32,135 bases of DNA from Saccharopolyspora ipomoeae (GTDB lineage: Bacteria > Actinomycetota > Actinomycetes > Mycobacteriales > Pseudonocardiaceae), in contig NZ_JASAOF010000038.1 of the NCBI RefSeq assembly GCF_029952525.1, forward strand, positions 1 to 32,135, given 5' to 3'. Made by a program: the position numbers and the translations under genes. The notes under the pieces were generated by a model, which ran no database searches, was not told the DNA's origin, and worked only from the letters and a program-made list of their open reading frames with translations. Positions 1 through 7,208 of this stretch are shown piece after piece (the stretch's first letter is position 1; every line of letters starts with the position of its first letter).

Positions 1-30
1 CGGAGACACGAGCGGGAAGGAGTGGTGACA

Positions 31-44
31 GTTTTCATGAAAAC
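31..44. terminator. Palindrome GTTTTCATGAAAAC downstream of the conservon operon
   Basis: A perfect 14-bp palindrome lies 35 bp beyond the stop codon of the DUF742 gene. The same 14 bases, followed by a near-identical C-rich tail (YTCCCCACC), recur at 12745-12758 between two convergent genes, so the motif is probably a gene-end element or bidirectional terminator. Caution: read on the minus strand, the ATG inside it (36-38) is preceded by GGGGAGG at good spacing and is open to the window edge, so the start of a further conservon gene cannot be excluded. Confidence 0.35.
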
Positions 45-78
45 CTCCCCACCCCGGGGATGGGCGCGGGAGGGCCCG

Positions 79-450
79 CTACAGACGGCGGACGCCTTCC
101 AGGACCGCTTCCAGGAGTTGGCGGTTGGGGCGTTGGGCCTGGCGGGAGGCCTTGTCCGTGACGAGGTCGCCGCGGTCGATGAGGTCCGACACCAGCACCT
201 TGGCCACCACGATGGGCGTGTCCAGGTGCGCGGCGACCTCGGCGATGGACATCGGGCGCACGCACAACCGCAGGATCTCCTCGTGCTCCACGGAGATCCC
301 GCTGCGGTCGGCGCCGCTCCACGACGTCAGGAGCTGCGTGGCGACGTCGAGTTCGGGCCGCGCCGGGCGGGTGCGACCGTGCACCATCGCGTACGGTCGC
401 ACCAGCGGCCCGGACTCCTCGTCCAGCCAGAGCTGGCCGTCTTCAGACAT
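79..450 (-). CDS. DUF742 conservon protein (CvnC-like)
   Basis: This 123-residue protein belongs to the DUF742 family, the third member of actinobacterial conservons. It has the typical N-terminal PLVRPYAMVHGRTRP segment and a winged-helix-like region (residues about 50-110) with the family pattern around EEILRLC, SIAEVAAHL and VAKVLVSDLIDRGDL. The start at 450 was chosen because MSEDG fits the family and lies 10 bp after the stop of the upstream Roadblock gene; the in-frame ATG at 489 would run into that gene. Conservon proteins are thought to work at the membrane as a sensor kinase / Roadblock / DUF742 / Ras-like GTPase module. Canonical operons have the GTPase gene next, often overlapping; no overlapping GTPase start is visible in the 78 bases left. 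Confidence 0.9.
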   Translation of the reverse strand: MSEDGQLWLDEESGPLVRPYAMVHGRTRPARPELDVATQLLTSWSGADRSGISVEHEEILRLCVRPMSIAEVAAHLDTPIVVAKVLVSDLIDRGDLVTDKASRQAQRPNRQLLEAVLEGVRRL

Positions 451-460
451 GGCGACGCCT

Positions 461-886
461 TCACTGCTGGCGCAGCTGCGCCACGGCATCCACCCTCGGG
501 GCCGAGCTCAGGTACTCGCCGACTCGGATCACCATCAGGTTCATCTCGTAGGCGATCATGCCCACGTCGGCGTTCTCGTCGCCGAGCAGCGCCATGCAGG
601 CGCCGGCACCGGCCGCGGTGACGAACAGGAAAGCCGTGTCCAGCTCCACGACGGTCTGCCGGACACCGCCGCCGCCGAAGTGCCTGCCGGTCTCCTTGGC
701 CAGGCTCTGCAGCGCGGACGCCATCGCCGCCAGGTGGTCGGCGTCGCCGGGGGTCAGTCCCGCGGACCGTGCCAGCAGCAGCCCGTCACCGGAGAGCACC
801 ACGCCGTCGCGCGCTCCCACGACCCGGTTGACCAGGTCGTCCAACAACCAGTTCAGGTCATCGTCGGAACCGATCTGTTCGCTCAT
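461..886 (-). CDS. Roadblock/LC7 domain protein (CvnB-like)
   Basis: This 141-residue protein spans a single Roadblock/LC7 domain (residues about 8-105), with the recognisable LNWLLDDLVNRVVGARDGVVLSGDGLLLARS opening split over the first strands and helix, and ETGRHFGGGGVRQTVVELD followed by the hydrophobic strand AFLFVTAAG. In actinobacterial conservons such proteins partner a Ras-like GTPase and may act as its regulator. The gene is the second in the operon: it starts 27 bp after the stop of the sensor kinase, with GAGGAG upstream of the ATG, and is followed after 10 bp by the DUF742 gene. Length and order match the conservon pattern. The signal sensed is unknown. Confidence 0.92.
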   Translation of the reverse strand: MSEQIGSDDDLNWLLDDLVNRVVGARDGVVLSGDGLLLARSAGLTPGDADHLAAMASALQSLAKETGRHFGGGGVRQTVVELDTAFLFVTAAGAGACMALLGDENADVGMIAYEMNLMVIRVGEYLSSAPRVDAVAQLRQQ

Positions 887-913
887 TGCTGCGCTGCTCC
901 TCGAATCGTCGGG

Positions 914-3184
914 TCAAGCTCGGTCGCGGCCGCCGGCCCGGCGCGCATCCAGGGTTCCGCGTTGGAACGCCGACATGGTGCCACGAGTCCGCTCCGGCTG
1001 GAGCGCCGCAGTGTCCTGCGCGACGCCTCCCTCCGGCTCGTTGCGCAACTGCGGTGCCAGGTTCTGCTGGCGGTCGCGGCGCGGCAGCCGAGGTCGTTCC
1101 TCGTCGGGGTCGTCCGACGGGAAGCGCGGTTCGAACTCGGCCACGGGCTCCTCGATCGGGCTCACCGGCGCGGTGCGGGCCTCGCGGACCACGGACCGCT
1201 CGGTGGCGCGCTCGCGAGCCTTCTCGGCCAGCTGCGACATGCTCTGCTTGTCCCCCTGGGCCGCTTCCTCGGCGACGATGTGCGGGGGCAGCAGCACGAA
1301 CGCGACCGTGCCCCGCTCCTCGGCCTCGCGGAGGTCGACCTCGATGCCCCGGCGCGCGGCCAGGCGGGCCACCACGAACAGCCCCAGGCGGGAGTCGCCG
1401 CGGCGGGTGATGTCCTCGAACCGCGGCGTGGTGGCCATGAGCACGTTGGCCTCGTCGCGGTCGGCGGGCCGCATGCCCAGGCCCTCGTCCTCGATCTGGA
1501 TCAGCACGCCGCGCGGCGTGTCGCTGGCGTGGACCTGGACCTGCGAGCGGGGCGGCGAGTACGAGGTGGCGTTGTCCATCAGCTCGGCCAGCAGGTGGAT
1601 CACGTCCCCCACCGCCGCGCCGACCAGCGAGAGCTCCGGGGCGGGGTGCACCCGGATCCGGTAGTAGTGCTCGGTCTCGGCGACCGCGGAGCGGATCACG
1701 TCGATCAGGCGCACCGGTTTGCGCCACTGCCTGCCCGGCTTCTCGCCCGCCAGGATGATCAGGTTCTCGGCGTTGCGGCGGGACCGGGTGGCGAGGTGGT
1801 CGAGCTGGAACAGGCCCTCCAGCCGCTCCGGGTGCTCCTCGCCGCGCTCCATCTTGTCCAGGGTCTTGAGCTGGCGGTGCACCAGGCCCTGGTTGCGGTG
1901 GGCGATGCCGAGGAAGACCTTGTTGGCTCCCTCCTTGGCCTGGTTCTCCTTGACCGCGGCGACGACGGCGGTGTGGTGGGCGGTGTTGAACGCGTCGGCG
2001 ACCTGCCCGATCTCGTCGGTGCCGTAGTCCAGCGGCGTCAGCTCGGCCTCGATGTCGAGGTCCTCGCCGTGCTCCAGGCGTTCCATGACGTTGGGCAGCC
2101 GCTCGGTGGCCAGCAGCAGCGTGTCGTCGCGCAGCCGCTCCAGGCGGCTGATGAGCACCCGGTTGATCAGCACCCGGGCGTTGCGGGCGGCCAGCAGGAT
2201 GCCCAGCAGCATCGCCAGCAGCGCGACGACGCTGCCGACGATGACGCCGACGAGACCGCCGGTCGCGGAGCTCACGCCGGACTGGGCGCTGGCGCGGACC
2301 TGCTCGATGCCGATCGTCGCGAGCTGGTCGGTGACCTGACCCGAGGACTGCCGCCAGGTCGCCTGGTCGATGCCGAACCGCCCCGGCCGCTCCGGCGGGT
2401 GCTCGATGAGCTGGTCCTGCAGCTCGGAGACCTGCGCCCAGAGCGGGTCGTCCTCCAGCTTCCTGCCGAGTTCGGCGGGCCGCGGTTCGGCGACCGGCAG
2501 CTCGGAGTCCAGCACGTTGCGGGCGGCGCCGACGAGCTGGGCGAACTCCAGGTGCTCGTCCTGGGTGAACTCGCCCGCCGCCAGCGCGCCGGTGCCCAGC
2601 GATGTCGCGCGCGACATCTGGTCGGCGGCGCGCAGCAGCTCGGAGCCGGCGTGCCCGGCCTGGCCGCCGTCGGCGAGGCCGTGCGCGTAGCTCTCGAAGA
2701 GGTCGAAGCCGGTGTCGAGGATCCGGTCGTAGAAGTCCAGGACCTCGGTGCGCGAGACCTGGCCGGAATCGATGCGCTGCCGCATCTTGGGCAGCTGGGC
2801 GGCTTGGGCTTCGAGGGACTGGAGCTTGGCGGCGACCTCGGGTCCGGCTGCGTCGGCCAGCGCCTGCAGACCGGCCCAGGAGCCCTCGACGCGGCGGTCG
2901 GTCTGGACCCGCCTGGCCGTCATCGTCGCGGCATCCGCCCCGGCACCGGTCAGCTTCTCGATGGACAGCCGGCGTTCCTGCTGGATGGCGGTGAACGACT
3001 CGGCGGAGGGGACCGACGCGTCGCGGGCCTCGGTGGCCACCATCCGGCTGTGGACGCCCTGGTACACCGGCACCGCGGAGAACGCCAGCCAGATGCCCAG
3101 CAGGATGATGCTCGGGACCAGCCCGACGCGCGTCAGGCGGGCCCGGATCGTCTTGTGCTCACTACCCGAACTGCTCCGCGTCAC
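914..3184 (-). CDS. Nitrate/nitrite-sensing-domain sensor histidine kinase (CvnA-like)
   Basis: A 756-residue membrane kinase-like protein. The N-terminus has one membrane segment (about 19-41), an extracytoplasmic helical domain of the NIT type (about 50-300), a second membrane segment (307-332), a HAMP-like stretch (333-400), a helical dimerisation region (418-505) and a GHKL ATPase domain (about 520-635). ATP-binding boxes are visible: N box ELMDNATSYS (534-543), G1 EDEGLGM (565-571) and G2 around RLGLFVVARLA (599-609). The tail (640-756) is charged and proline-rich, as is usual for conservon kinases. The dimerisation region carries LGIAHRNQGLVHRQL, typical of this subgroup rather than a classical H box, so autophosphorylation is not assured. 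Start is a GTG at 3184. First gene of a three-gene operon. Confidence 0.9.
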   Translation of the reverse strand: MTRSSSGSEHKTIRARLTRVGLVPSIILLGIWLAFSAVPVYQGVHSRMVATEARDASVPSAESFTAIQQERRLSIEKLTGAGADAATMTARRVQTDRRVEGSWAGLQALADAAGPEVAAKLQSLEAQAAQLPKMRQRIDSGQVSRTEVLDFYDRILDTGFDLFESYAHGLADGGQAGHAGSELLRAADQMSRATSLGTGALAAGEFTQDEHLEFAQLVGAARNVLDSELPVAEPRPAELGRKLEDDPLWAQVSELQDQLIEHPPERPGRFGIDQATWRQSSGQVTDQLATIGIEQVRASAQSGVSSATGGLVGVIVGSVVALLAMLLGILLAARNARVLINRVLISRLERLRDDTLLLATERLPNVMERLEHGEDLDIEAELTPLDYGTDEIGQVADAFNTAHHTAVVAAVKENQAKEGANKVFLGIAHRNQGLVHRQLKTLDKMERGEEHPERLEGLFQLDHLATRSRRNAENLIILAGEKPGRQWRKPVRLIDVIRSAVAETEHYYRIRVHPAPELSLVGAAVGDVIHLLAELMDNATSYSPPRSQVQVHASDTPRGVLIQIEDEGLGMRPADRDEANVLMATTPRFEDITRRGDSRLGLFVVARLAARRGIEVDLREAEERGTVAFVLLPPHIVAEEAAQGDKQSMSQLAEKARERATERSVVREARTAPVSPIEEPVAEFEPRFPSDDPDEERPRLPRRDRQQNLAPQLRNEPEGGVAQDTAALQPERTRGTMSAFQRGTLDARRAGGRDRA

Positions 3185-3528
3185 AGCGCCTCGTAACCGT
3201 CGAACCGGTCGCCTCTTCCGCGCGTGGGCCGGAATCGCGACTCAACTCAGCAGGGCTCCGCGACCGGGATGCGGCGCGGAATCTCGGTATCAGCATGCGG
3301 CACACGAGTCCGAAACTCACCGCTCGTGACCAAGCCGATACCACCGTCAGCGGCGAACTTCGCTCGCCCGACAGGATGAAAGAACCCTAGCACAGGGTGA
3401 TCTTGGGAATTTATGAACGTTTTCCCCGCCAGCGCGCCCCGCACCGGACCGCCCGGAGCTTTCGGACATTTCCGGCCCGCATGCGCGAGGTCGTGGAAAC
3501 GGCGCATCCGGGCGCGGAGGATGACCCC
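3185..3528. other. Divergent intergenic region, 344 bp
   Basis: This region separates the start of the conservon kinase (minus) from lhgO (plus) and should hold both promoters. A TAGGGT hexamer on the minus strand (plus 3384-3389) is a possible -10 for the kinase, but no clear -35 accompanies it. The short inverted repeat CCCTagcacAGGG spans 3385-3397. The only clear signal for lhgO is the GGAGG ribosome binding site at 3516-3520. No additional gene is supported here. Confidence 0.5.
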
Positions 3529-4713
3529 ATGACCAACGACGTGACGATCATCGGCGGCGGCATCGTGGGGCTGGCCACGGCCCACGCGCTCGTCGAGCAG
3601 CAACCCGGCCGCCGAATCACGGTGCTGGACAAGGAACGTCACTGGGGCGCGCACCAGACCGGGCACAACTCCGGAGTGATCCACAGTGGACTCTACTACC
3701 CGCCGGGCAGCGCCAAGGCCCGGTTCGCGCGCGCCGGTGGCGAAGCCATGTACCGGTTCTGCACCGATCACGGAATCCCGGTGCGGCGCACCGGGAAAGT
3801 GGTGGTCGCCACGTCGATCGATCAACTGCCCAGGCTCGCCGAGCTCGAACGGCGCGGCCGCGCCAACGGCGTCGCGGTCGGCGAGCTGGACCTGATCGGC
3901 CTGCGCGAGCGCGAACCGAACGTGCGCGGGGTGCGGGCGCTGCACGTGCCCGACGCGGGCATCACCGACTTCGCCGCCGTCAGCGAGAAGCTCGCCGAGC
4001 TGCTGGCCGAGCGCGGCGTGGAGCTGCGCCCGGCGACCGAGCTCCAGGGGGTCCGCCGCGACGGCGGCGAGCTGGTGCTGCTGACCGACCGCGGCGAGAT
4101 CCGCAGCCGGCGAGCGGTCAACTGCGCGGGCCTGCACAGCGACGCCGTCGCCGAGCTCGCCGGGACCACGCCACCCGCGCGGATCCTGCCCTTCCGCGGC
4201 GAGTACTACGAGACCACGTCCTTCAGCCGGGACCTGGTCAACTCGCTGGTCTACCCGGTGCCGGACCCGGCGTTCCCGTTCCTGGGCGTGCACCTGACCC
4301 GCATGATCGACGGCAGCCTGCACGTCGGCCCCAACGCCGTGCCCGCGCTGTCCCGCGAGGGCTACCGCTGGGGCGCGGTCTCGCCGGAGCACCTGAAGCG
4401 CCTGGTCACCGACCCGGGTCTGCGGGTGCTGGCCAAGAAGTACTGGCGCACCGGGGCGACCGAGATCGCCCGCTCCGCGCTCAAACCGCTCTTCCTGCGC
4501 GCCGCCCGCACCCTGCTGCCCGACCTGCGCGGCCACGACCTGCTGCGTTCCGAGGCCGGGGTCCGCGCCCAGGCCGTCACTCCGGAGGGAACGCTGGTCG
4601 ACGACTTCCTGGTGGTCGAGGACGAGCACTGGGTCCACGTCCTCAACGCACCTTCCCCGGCCGCGACCGCGTCCCTGCTCATCGGCAAGGACATCGCCAC
4701 CCGCTTGGACTGA
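3529..4713 (+). CDS. lhgO: L-2-hydroxyglutarate oxidase (LhgO family)
   Basis: A 394-residue FAD-dependent oxidoreductase of the DAO fold. The N-terminus VTIIGGGIVGLATAHAL is a dinucleotide-binding motif, followed by an acidic end to the second strand (VLDKE). The family hallmark HQTGHNSGVIHSGLYYPPGSAKA is present, as is LRSEAGVRAQAV near the C-terminus. The family oxidises L-2-hydroxyglutarate, a side product of central metabolism, to 2-oxoglutarate and passes electrons to oxygen or quinones. The start at 3529 was chosen over in-frame upstream codons because GGAGG lies 8 bp before it and the flavin motif should be near the N-terminus. It is a single-gene unit: the kinase upstream is divergent and the next gene downstream is convergent. 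No sequence anomaly was noticed. Confidence 0.9.
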   Translation: MTNDVTIIGGGIVGLATAHALVEQQPGRRITVLDKERHWGAHQTGHNSGVIHSGLYYPPGSAKARFARAGGEAMYRFCTDHGIPVRRTGKVVVATSIDQLPRLAELERRGRANGVAVGELDLIGLREREPNVRGVRALHVPDAGITDFAAVSEKLAELLAERGVELRPATELQGVRRDGGELVLLTDRGEIRSRRAVNCAGLHSDAVAELAGTTPPARILPFRGEYYETTSFSRDLVNSLVYPVPDPAFPFLGVHLTRMIDGSLHVGPNAVPALSREGYRWGAVSPEHLKRLVTDPGLRVLAKKYWRTGATEIARSALKPLFLRAARTLLPDLRGHDLLRSEAGVRAQAVTPEGTLVDDFLVVEDEHWVHVLNAPSPAATASLLIGKDIATRLD

Positions 4714-4751
4714 GAACTGTTGAGGAATCACCTTGCGTGGCGGTGCGGGTG

Positions 4752-4908
4752 GCGGAACCTGAGCGCCTCCGTGGACTCCGTGCGCCGCTCCTTGAGTATG
4801 CCAATACGAGGCGTCCCGGCGTACTCACCACGAAGGCGCTCAGAACCCGCGCCGGTGCAGGTGTCTTAGCTGGTGGAAGAGAATGCGGCTCCGCCGCATG
4901 CCACCAGC
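4752..4908 (+). repeat. Structured intergenic element, copy A
   Basis: Between the convergent lhgO and EspG-like genes lies a block with several inverted repeats. An outer stem pairs 4759-4774 (CTGAGCGCCTCCGTGG) with 4828-4843 (CCACGAAGGCGCTCAG), 15 of 16 positions, with 4 more pairs (4752-4755/4847-4850) after a 3-nt internal loop. Inside is GTAT-GCCA-ATAC (4796-4807). A 3' hairpin ATGCGGC-TCC-GCCGCAT (4883-4899) is clasped by GCTGGTGG/CCACCAGC. A second copy lies inverted at the right edge of the window: 21 of 25 positions match between 4839-4863 and 32044-32068, and the core GTATGCCAATAC is identical. Function unknown: it could be a dispersed repeat, a 3' UTR structure or a small RNA. Confidence 0.7.
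4869..4908. terminator. Strong hairpin between convergent lhgO and EspG-like genes
   Basis: Nested stems GCTGGTGG/CCACCAGC (4869-4876 with 4901-4908) and ATGCGGC/GCCGCAT (4883-4889 with 4893-4899, loop TCC) lie between two convergent gene ends, 156 bp after the lhgO stop and 4 bp before the stop of the opposite gene. There is no U tract, as is common in high-GC actinomycetes. The hairpin also forms the 3' end of the repeat element, so termination may be only part of its role. Confidence 0.45.
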
Positions 4909-4911
4909 CCC

Positions 4912-5598
4912 TTAGCCGGTGAGGTCCTCCAGGTATTCCTGCAGCGTCTTGCCCAGGAGGTAGGTGTCCGCCGGGGCGATCATGGTGAAGGTGTCGTCCG
5001 GCGACTCCGGGATGACCGCCGAGCGGCCCGTGGGCGAGTGGCGGATCTCGATCTCGTGCCGCCAGCGGTGGAACCCGCCGTCCTCGTCGCGGTAGGCGAC
5101 CGCGAGCCGGGCCTCGGTGTCGTCGCCGCGCGCCAGCAGGTCGGCGACCGCGCGGGCGTCGTCGGCGGGGACCTCGCGCTGCGTGAGCTCGTAGGCCAGC
5201 CAGTCCGCGCCCTCGTCGCGGTCCGTCGCGTCGGCGCGGGCCTCGGCGAGCTCGCGGGTCGGGACGGTGACCTCGCAGCCCTCCGACGGCTCCCGCTTCG
5301 GCAGGCAGGCGACCAGCGCCGGCCACGGCGCGTCCGGGCGGACGACCTCGGTGGTGACCTCCTCGCCGAGCACCCGCACCCGGACGCCCCCGCCGTCGCC
5401 GACGGCGACCAGCGCGCGCAGCTCGGTCTCGCCCGGCACCTTCACCTCGGCGAGGCCGAAGACGGAGGCGCGCGCCAGGCTGCGCGCCACCTCCTCGCCG
5501 TGCTCCGGCGGCTCGCCGGACAACCCCGCCACGCCGAGGAATTCGGCGACCTCGTCGTCGTCGACCAGCGCGGCGAAGGACCGCAGCGCGACCCGCAC
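4912..5598 (-). CDS. EspG-like (ESX secretion-associated) protein
   Basis: A 228-residue protein that by overall pattern resembles the EspG family, chaperones of type VII (ESX) secretion substrates. Visible features are the LRALVAVGD strand region, a PWPALVACLP segment, the central VPADDARAVADLL helix and a C-terminal half with HRWRHEIEIRHSPTGR followed by DDTFTMIAPADTYLLGKTLQEYL. EspG proteins are usually about 250-290 residues, so this is somewhat short at the N-terminus. No PE/PPE or WXG100 substrate gene is in the window, so an ESX role is not supported by neighbours. The GTG start abuts the TGA of the upstream membrane-protein gene (TGA|GTG, no gap), so translation is probably coupled. 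Family assignment is by eye only. Confidence 0.6.
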   Translation of the reverse strand: MRVALRSFAALVDDDEVAEFLGVAGLSGEPPEHGEEVARSLARASVFGLAEVKVPGETELRALVAVGDGGGVRVRVLGEEVTTEVVRPDAPWPALVACLPKREPSEGCEVTVPTRELAEARADATDRDEGADWLAYELTQREVPADDARAVADLLARGDDTEARLAVAYRDEDGGFHRWRHEIEIRHSPTGRSAVIPESPDDTFTMIAPADTYLLGKTLQEYLEDLTG

Positions 5599-5985
5599 TC
5601 AGCCCTCCTGCGGCTGGGCGACGCGGCGGACGATGCCGGCCAGCGCGCTGCTGACGATGGACACGATCAGCGCGCCCCAGAAGGCGGCCCAGAAGCCGTC
5701 GACGTGGAACGGCAGGTCGAGCTCTCCCGCCAGGTAACTCGTGAGCCAGAACAGCAGGCCGTTGACGACCAGTCCGAACAGCCCCAGCGTGAGCACGTAG
5801 AGCAGGCAGCCCAGCGTCTTGGCGATCGGCTTGAGCACCAGGTTGACCAGGCCGAAGATCACCGAGACGGCCAGCAGCGTCAGGACCTTCGCGGTGGTGT
5901 CCTCGCCGGAGAGCTCGATGCCCGGCAGCGCGGTGGTGATCCACACCGCCACCATCGTGATCAAGATGTGCAACAGCAGTGCCAC
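5599..5985 (-). CDS. Phage-holin-family (YvlD-like) four-helix membrane protein
   Basis: A 128-residue integral membrane protein with four predicted hydrophobic segments at about 4-22, 33-52, 57-80 and 95-117. The pattern (VSVIFGLVNLVLKPIAKTLGCLLYVLTLGLFGLVVNGLLFWLTSYL) is that of the YvlD/phage_holin_4_2 family, common as a chromosomal gene and not evidence of a prophage. Function is poorly known; members are small membrane proteins often linked to envelope stress. The GTG start has GGGAGG just upstream. It lies 54 bp after the Ppx/GppA-like gene and directly abuts the EspG-like gene, so the three probably form an operon. Confidence 0.85.
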   Translation of the reverse strand: MALLLHILITMVAVWITTALPGIELSGEDTTAKVLTLLAVSVIFGLVNLVLKPIAKTLGCLLYVLTLGLFGLVVNGLLFWLTSYLAGELDLPFHVDGFWAAFWGALIVSIVSSALAGIVRRVAQPQEG

Positions 5986-6039
5986 GGCGCCTCCCTAGTC
6001 GATCTCCCCTCCGACGCTACCGCCGATCGCGCGCCGGGG

Positions 6040-6996
6040 TCAGTCGAACAGGGTGCCCACCAGGTCGAGCGCCTCCGCGCGCGTGCGGGTGCGGGCCTCC
6101 AGGAACCGGTAGACCAGGCCCTGGCGCAGGCCCCACGGGCAGATCTCCAGCTCGGGCAGTCCCAGGGACTCCATGAGCACCTCGGCGACGATCGCGCCGG
6201 CGAGGATGCGCTTGCCGCGGCTGCGGGAGACGCCGGGCAGCGTCGCGCGCTGCTGGTGATCGAGCTCGGCGAGCCGGGGGATCCAGTCGGCGAGCCGGTC
6301 CCGCCGCAGCCGGTGCGGGCGGCGGGCGATCGCGCCCGGCTCGCTCTCGGTGAGCACCGCCAGCTGCCGCAGCACCTTCGACAGCGCCAGCGGGTAGCCG
6401 GTCTCGACGCGGCGCAGCGCGGGCGGGATCGTCTCGGCCAGCTCCTGGCGCAGCGCGTCGAGCTGGCGCGGGGTCGGCGGGTCGTCGGGCAGGAACTGGC
6501 GGGTCAACCGGGCCGCCCCGTGCGGGAGCGAGACGACGCGTCGGGGGTCGATGCCGGTCCCGGTGGCGACGTCGACGGTGCCGCCGCCGATGTCGACGGT
6601 GGTCATCGGCTCGTCGTCGTGCCCGTGCCAGCGGCGTGCCGCGTGGTAGGCCACGGCGGCCTCGTCGCGCGGGGTGAGCACGCCGATGCGCACCCCGGCG
6701 GCCCGGCCGAGGTGCTTGCGCAGTCGCGCGCCGTTGCTGGCATCGCGCACCGCCGAGGTCCCGTAGGCGATCAGCGCCTCGACGGACTTGTCGGCCGCGG
6801 CGTCGACGCAGCGCCGGACCGCGCGCTCGGCGTCGGCGAAGCCCTCCTCGGTCACCCGGCCGTCGGCGAGGGTGTGCTCGGCGAGGCGGGTGCGGGACTT
6901 GACGCTCCAGGTCGCGCGCGGCATGCGCGGGCTGGCGAGGTCGACGATGTCCAACCGGGCCGCCGCGGAACCGATGTCGAGCATGGCGAGCCTCAT
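6040..6996 (-). CDS. Ppx/GppA phosphatase family protein
   Basis: A 318-residue protein of the actin-like ATPase superfamily Ppx/GppA, whose members hydrolyse inorganic polyphosphate or pppGpp. Visible motifs are the phosphate-1-like MRLAMLDIGSAAARLDIVD at the N-terminus, YGTSAVRDASN (about 85-95), the glycine-rich TVDIGGGTVDVA (about 138-149) and AGAIVAEVLMESLGL near the C-terminus. The usual N-terminal DxGSN motif reads DIGSAA, and only the core two-domain length is present, as in many actinobacterial Ppx2-type proteins, so catalytic activity and substrate are uncertain. Start at 6996 aligns with the family N-terminus but has a weak ribosome binding site; an ATG 12 bp downstream (6984) has GAGG before it and is an alternative. 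Confidence 0.85.
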   Translation of the reverse strand: MRLAMLDIGSAAARLDIVDLASPRMPRATWSVKSRTRLAEHTLADGRVTEEGFADAERAVRRCVDAAADKSVEALIAYGTSAVRDASNGARLRKHLGRAAGVRIGVLTPRDEAAVAYHAARRWHGHDDEPMTTVDIGGGTVDVATGTGIDPRRVVSLPHGAARLTRQFLPDDPPTPRQLDALRQELAETIPPALRRVETGYPLALSKVLRQLAVLTESEPGAIARRPHRLRRDRLADWIPRLAELDHQQRATLPGVSRSRGKRILAGAIVAEVLMESLGLPELEICPWGLRQGLVYRFLEARTRTRAEALDLVGTLFD

Positions 6997-7208
6997 GACG
7001 GGGTCACAGCCTCTATTGACGACATGACTAACAAGATGAGCACGGTGAACGTCGTACGACCAAATCGCCCGATTGCATTGCGAGGTGCATCACACGCCCC
7101 AGGCGTGCCGTTGCACTCCCCGTCGGGGCGTACTCGGCGGTAACGTCGCTTCAGACCTCGGCGGTGTCGCCGCGACCCGCCGCCGCCGGACCCCGGAAGG
7201 ATCGGCCG
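6997..7208. promoter_or_regulatory. Divergent control region of the Ppx-like and LLM genes
   Basis: 212 bp between divergent starts. It contains a perfect 10-bp palindrome GTCGTACGAC (7051-7060) and a short hairpin ACGCC-cca-GGCGT (about 7094-7106), either of which could be an operator. A GGAAGG ribosome binding site (7195-7200) precedes the LLM gene. No convincing -35/-10 pair was found. Confidence 0.3.

Noticed and set aside
125..3196. A 1023-codon plus-strand open frame opposite the conservon genes
   Set aside because: Its translation is low-complexity and histidine/arginine-rich, typical of the antisense of GC-rich genes; the minus strand holds three clear families in order.
5599..5985. 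Prophage remnant suggested by the holin-family protein
   Set aside because: This family is a common chromosomal membrane protein and no endolysin, integrase or structural phage gene is nearby.
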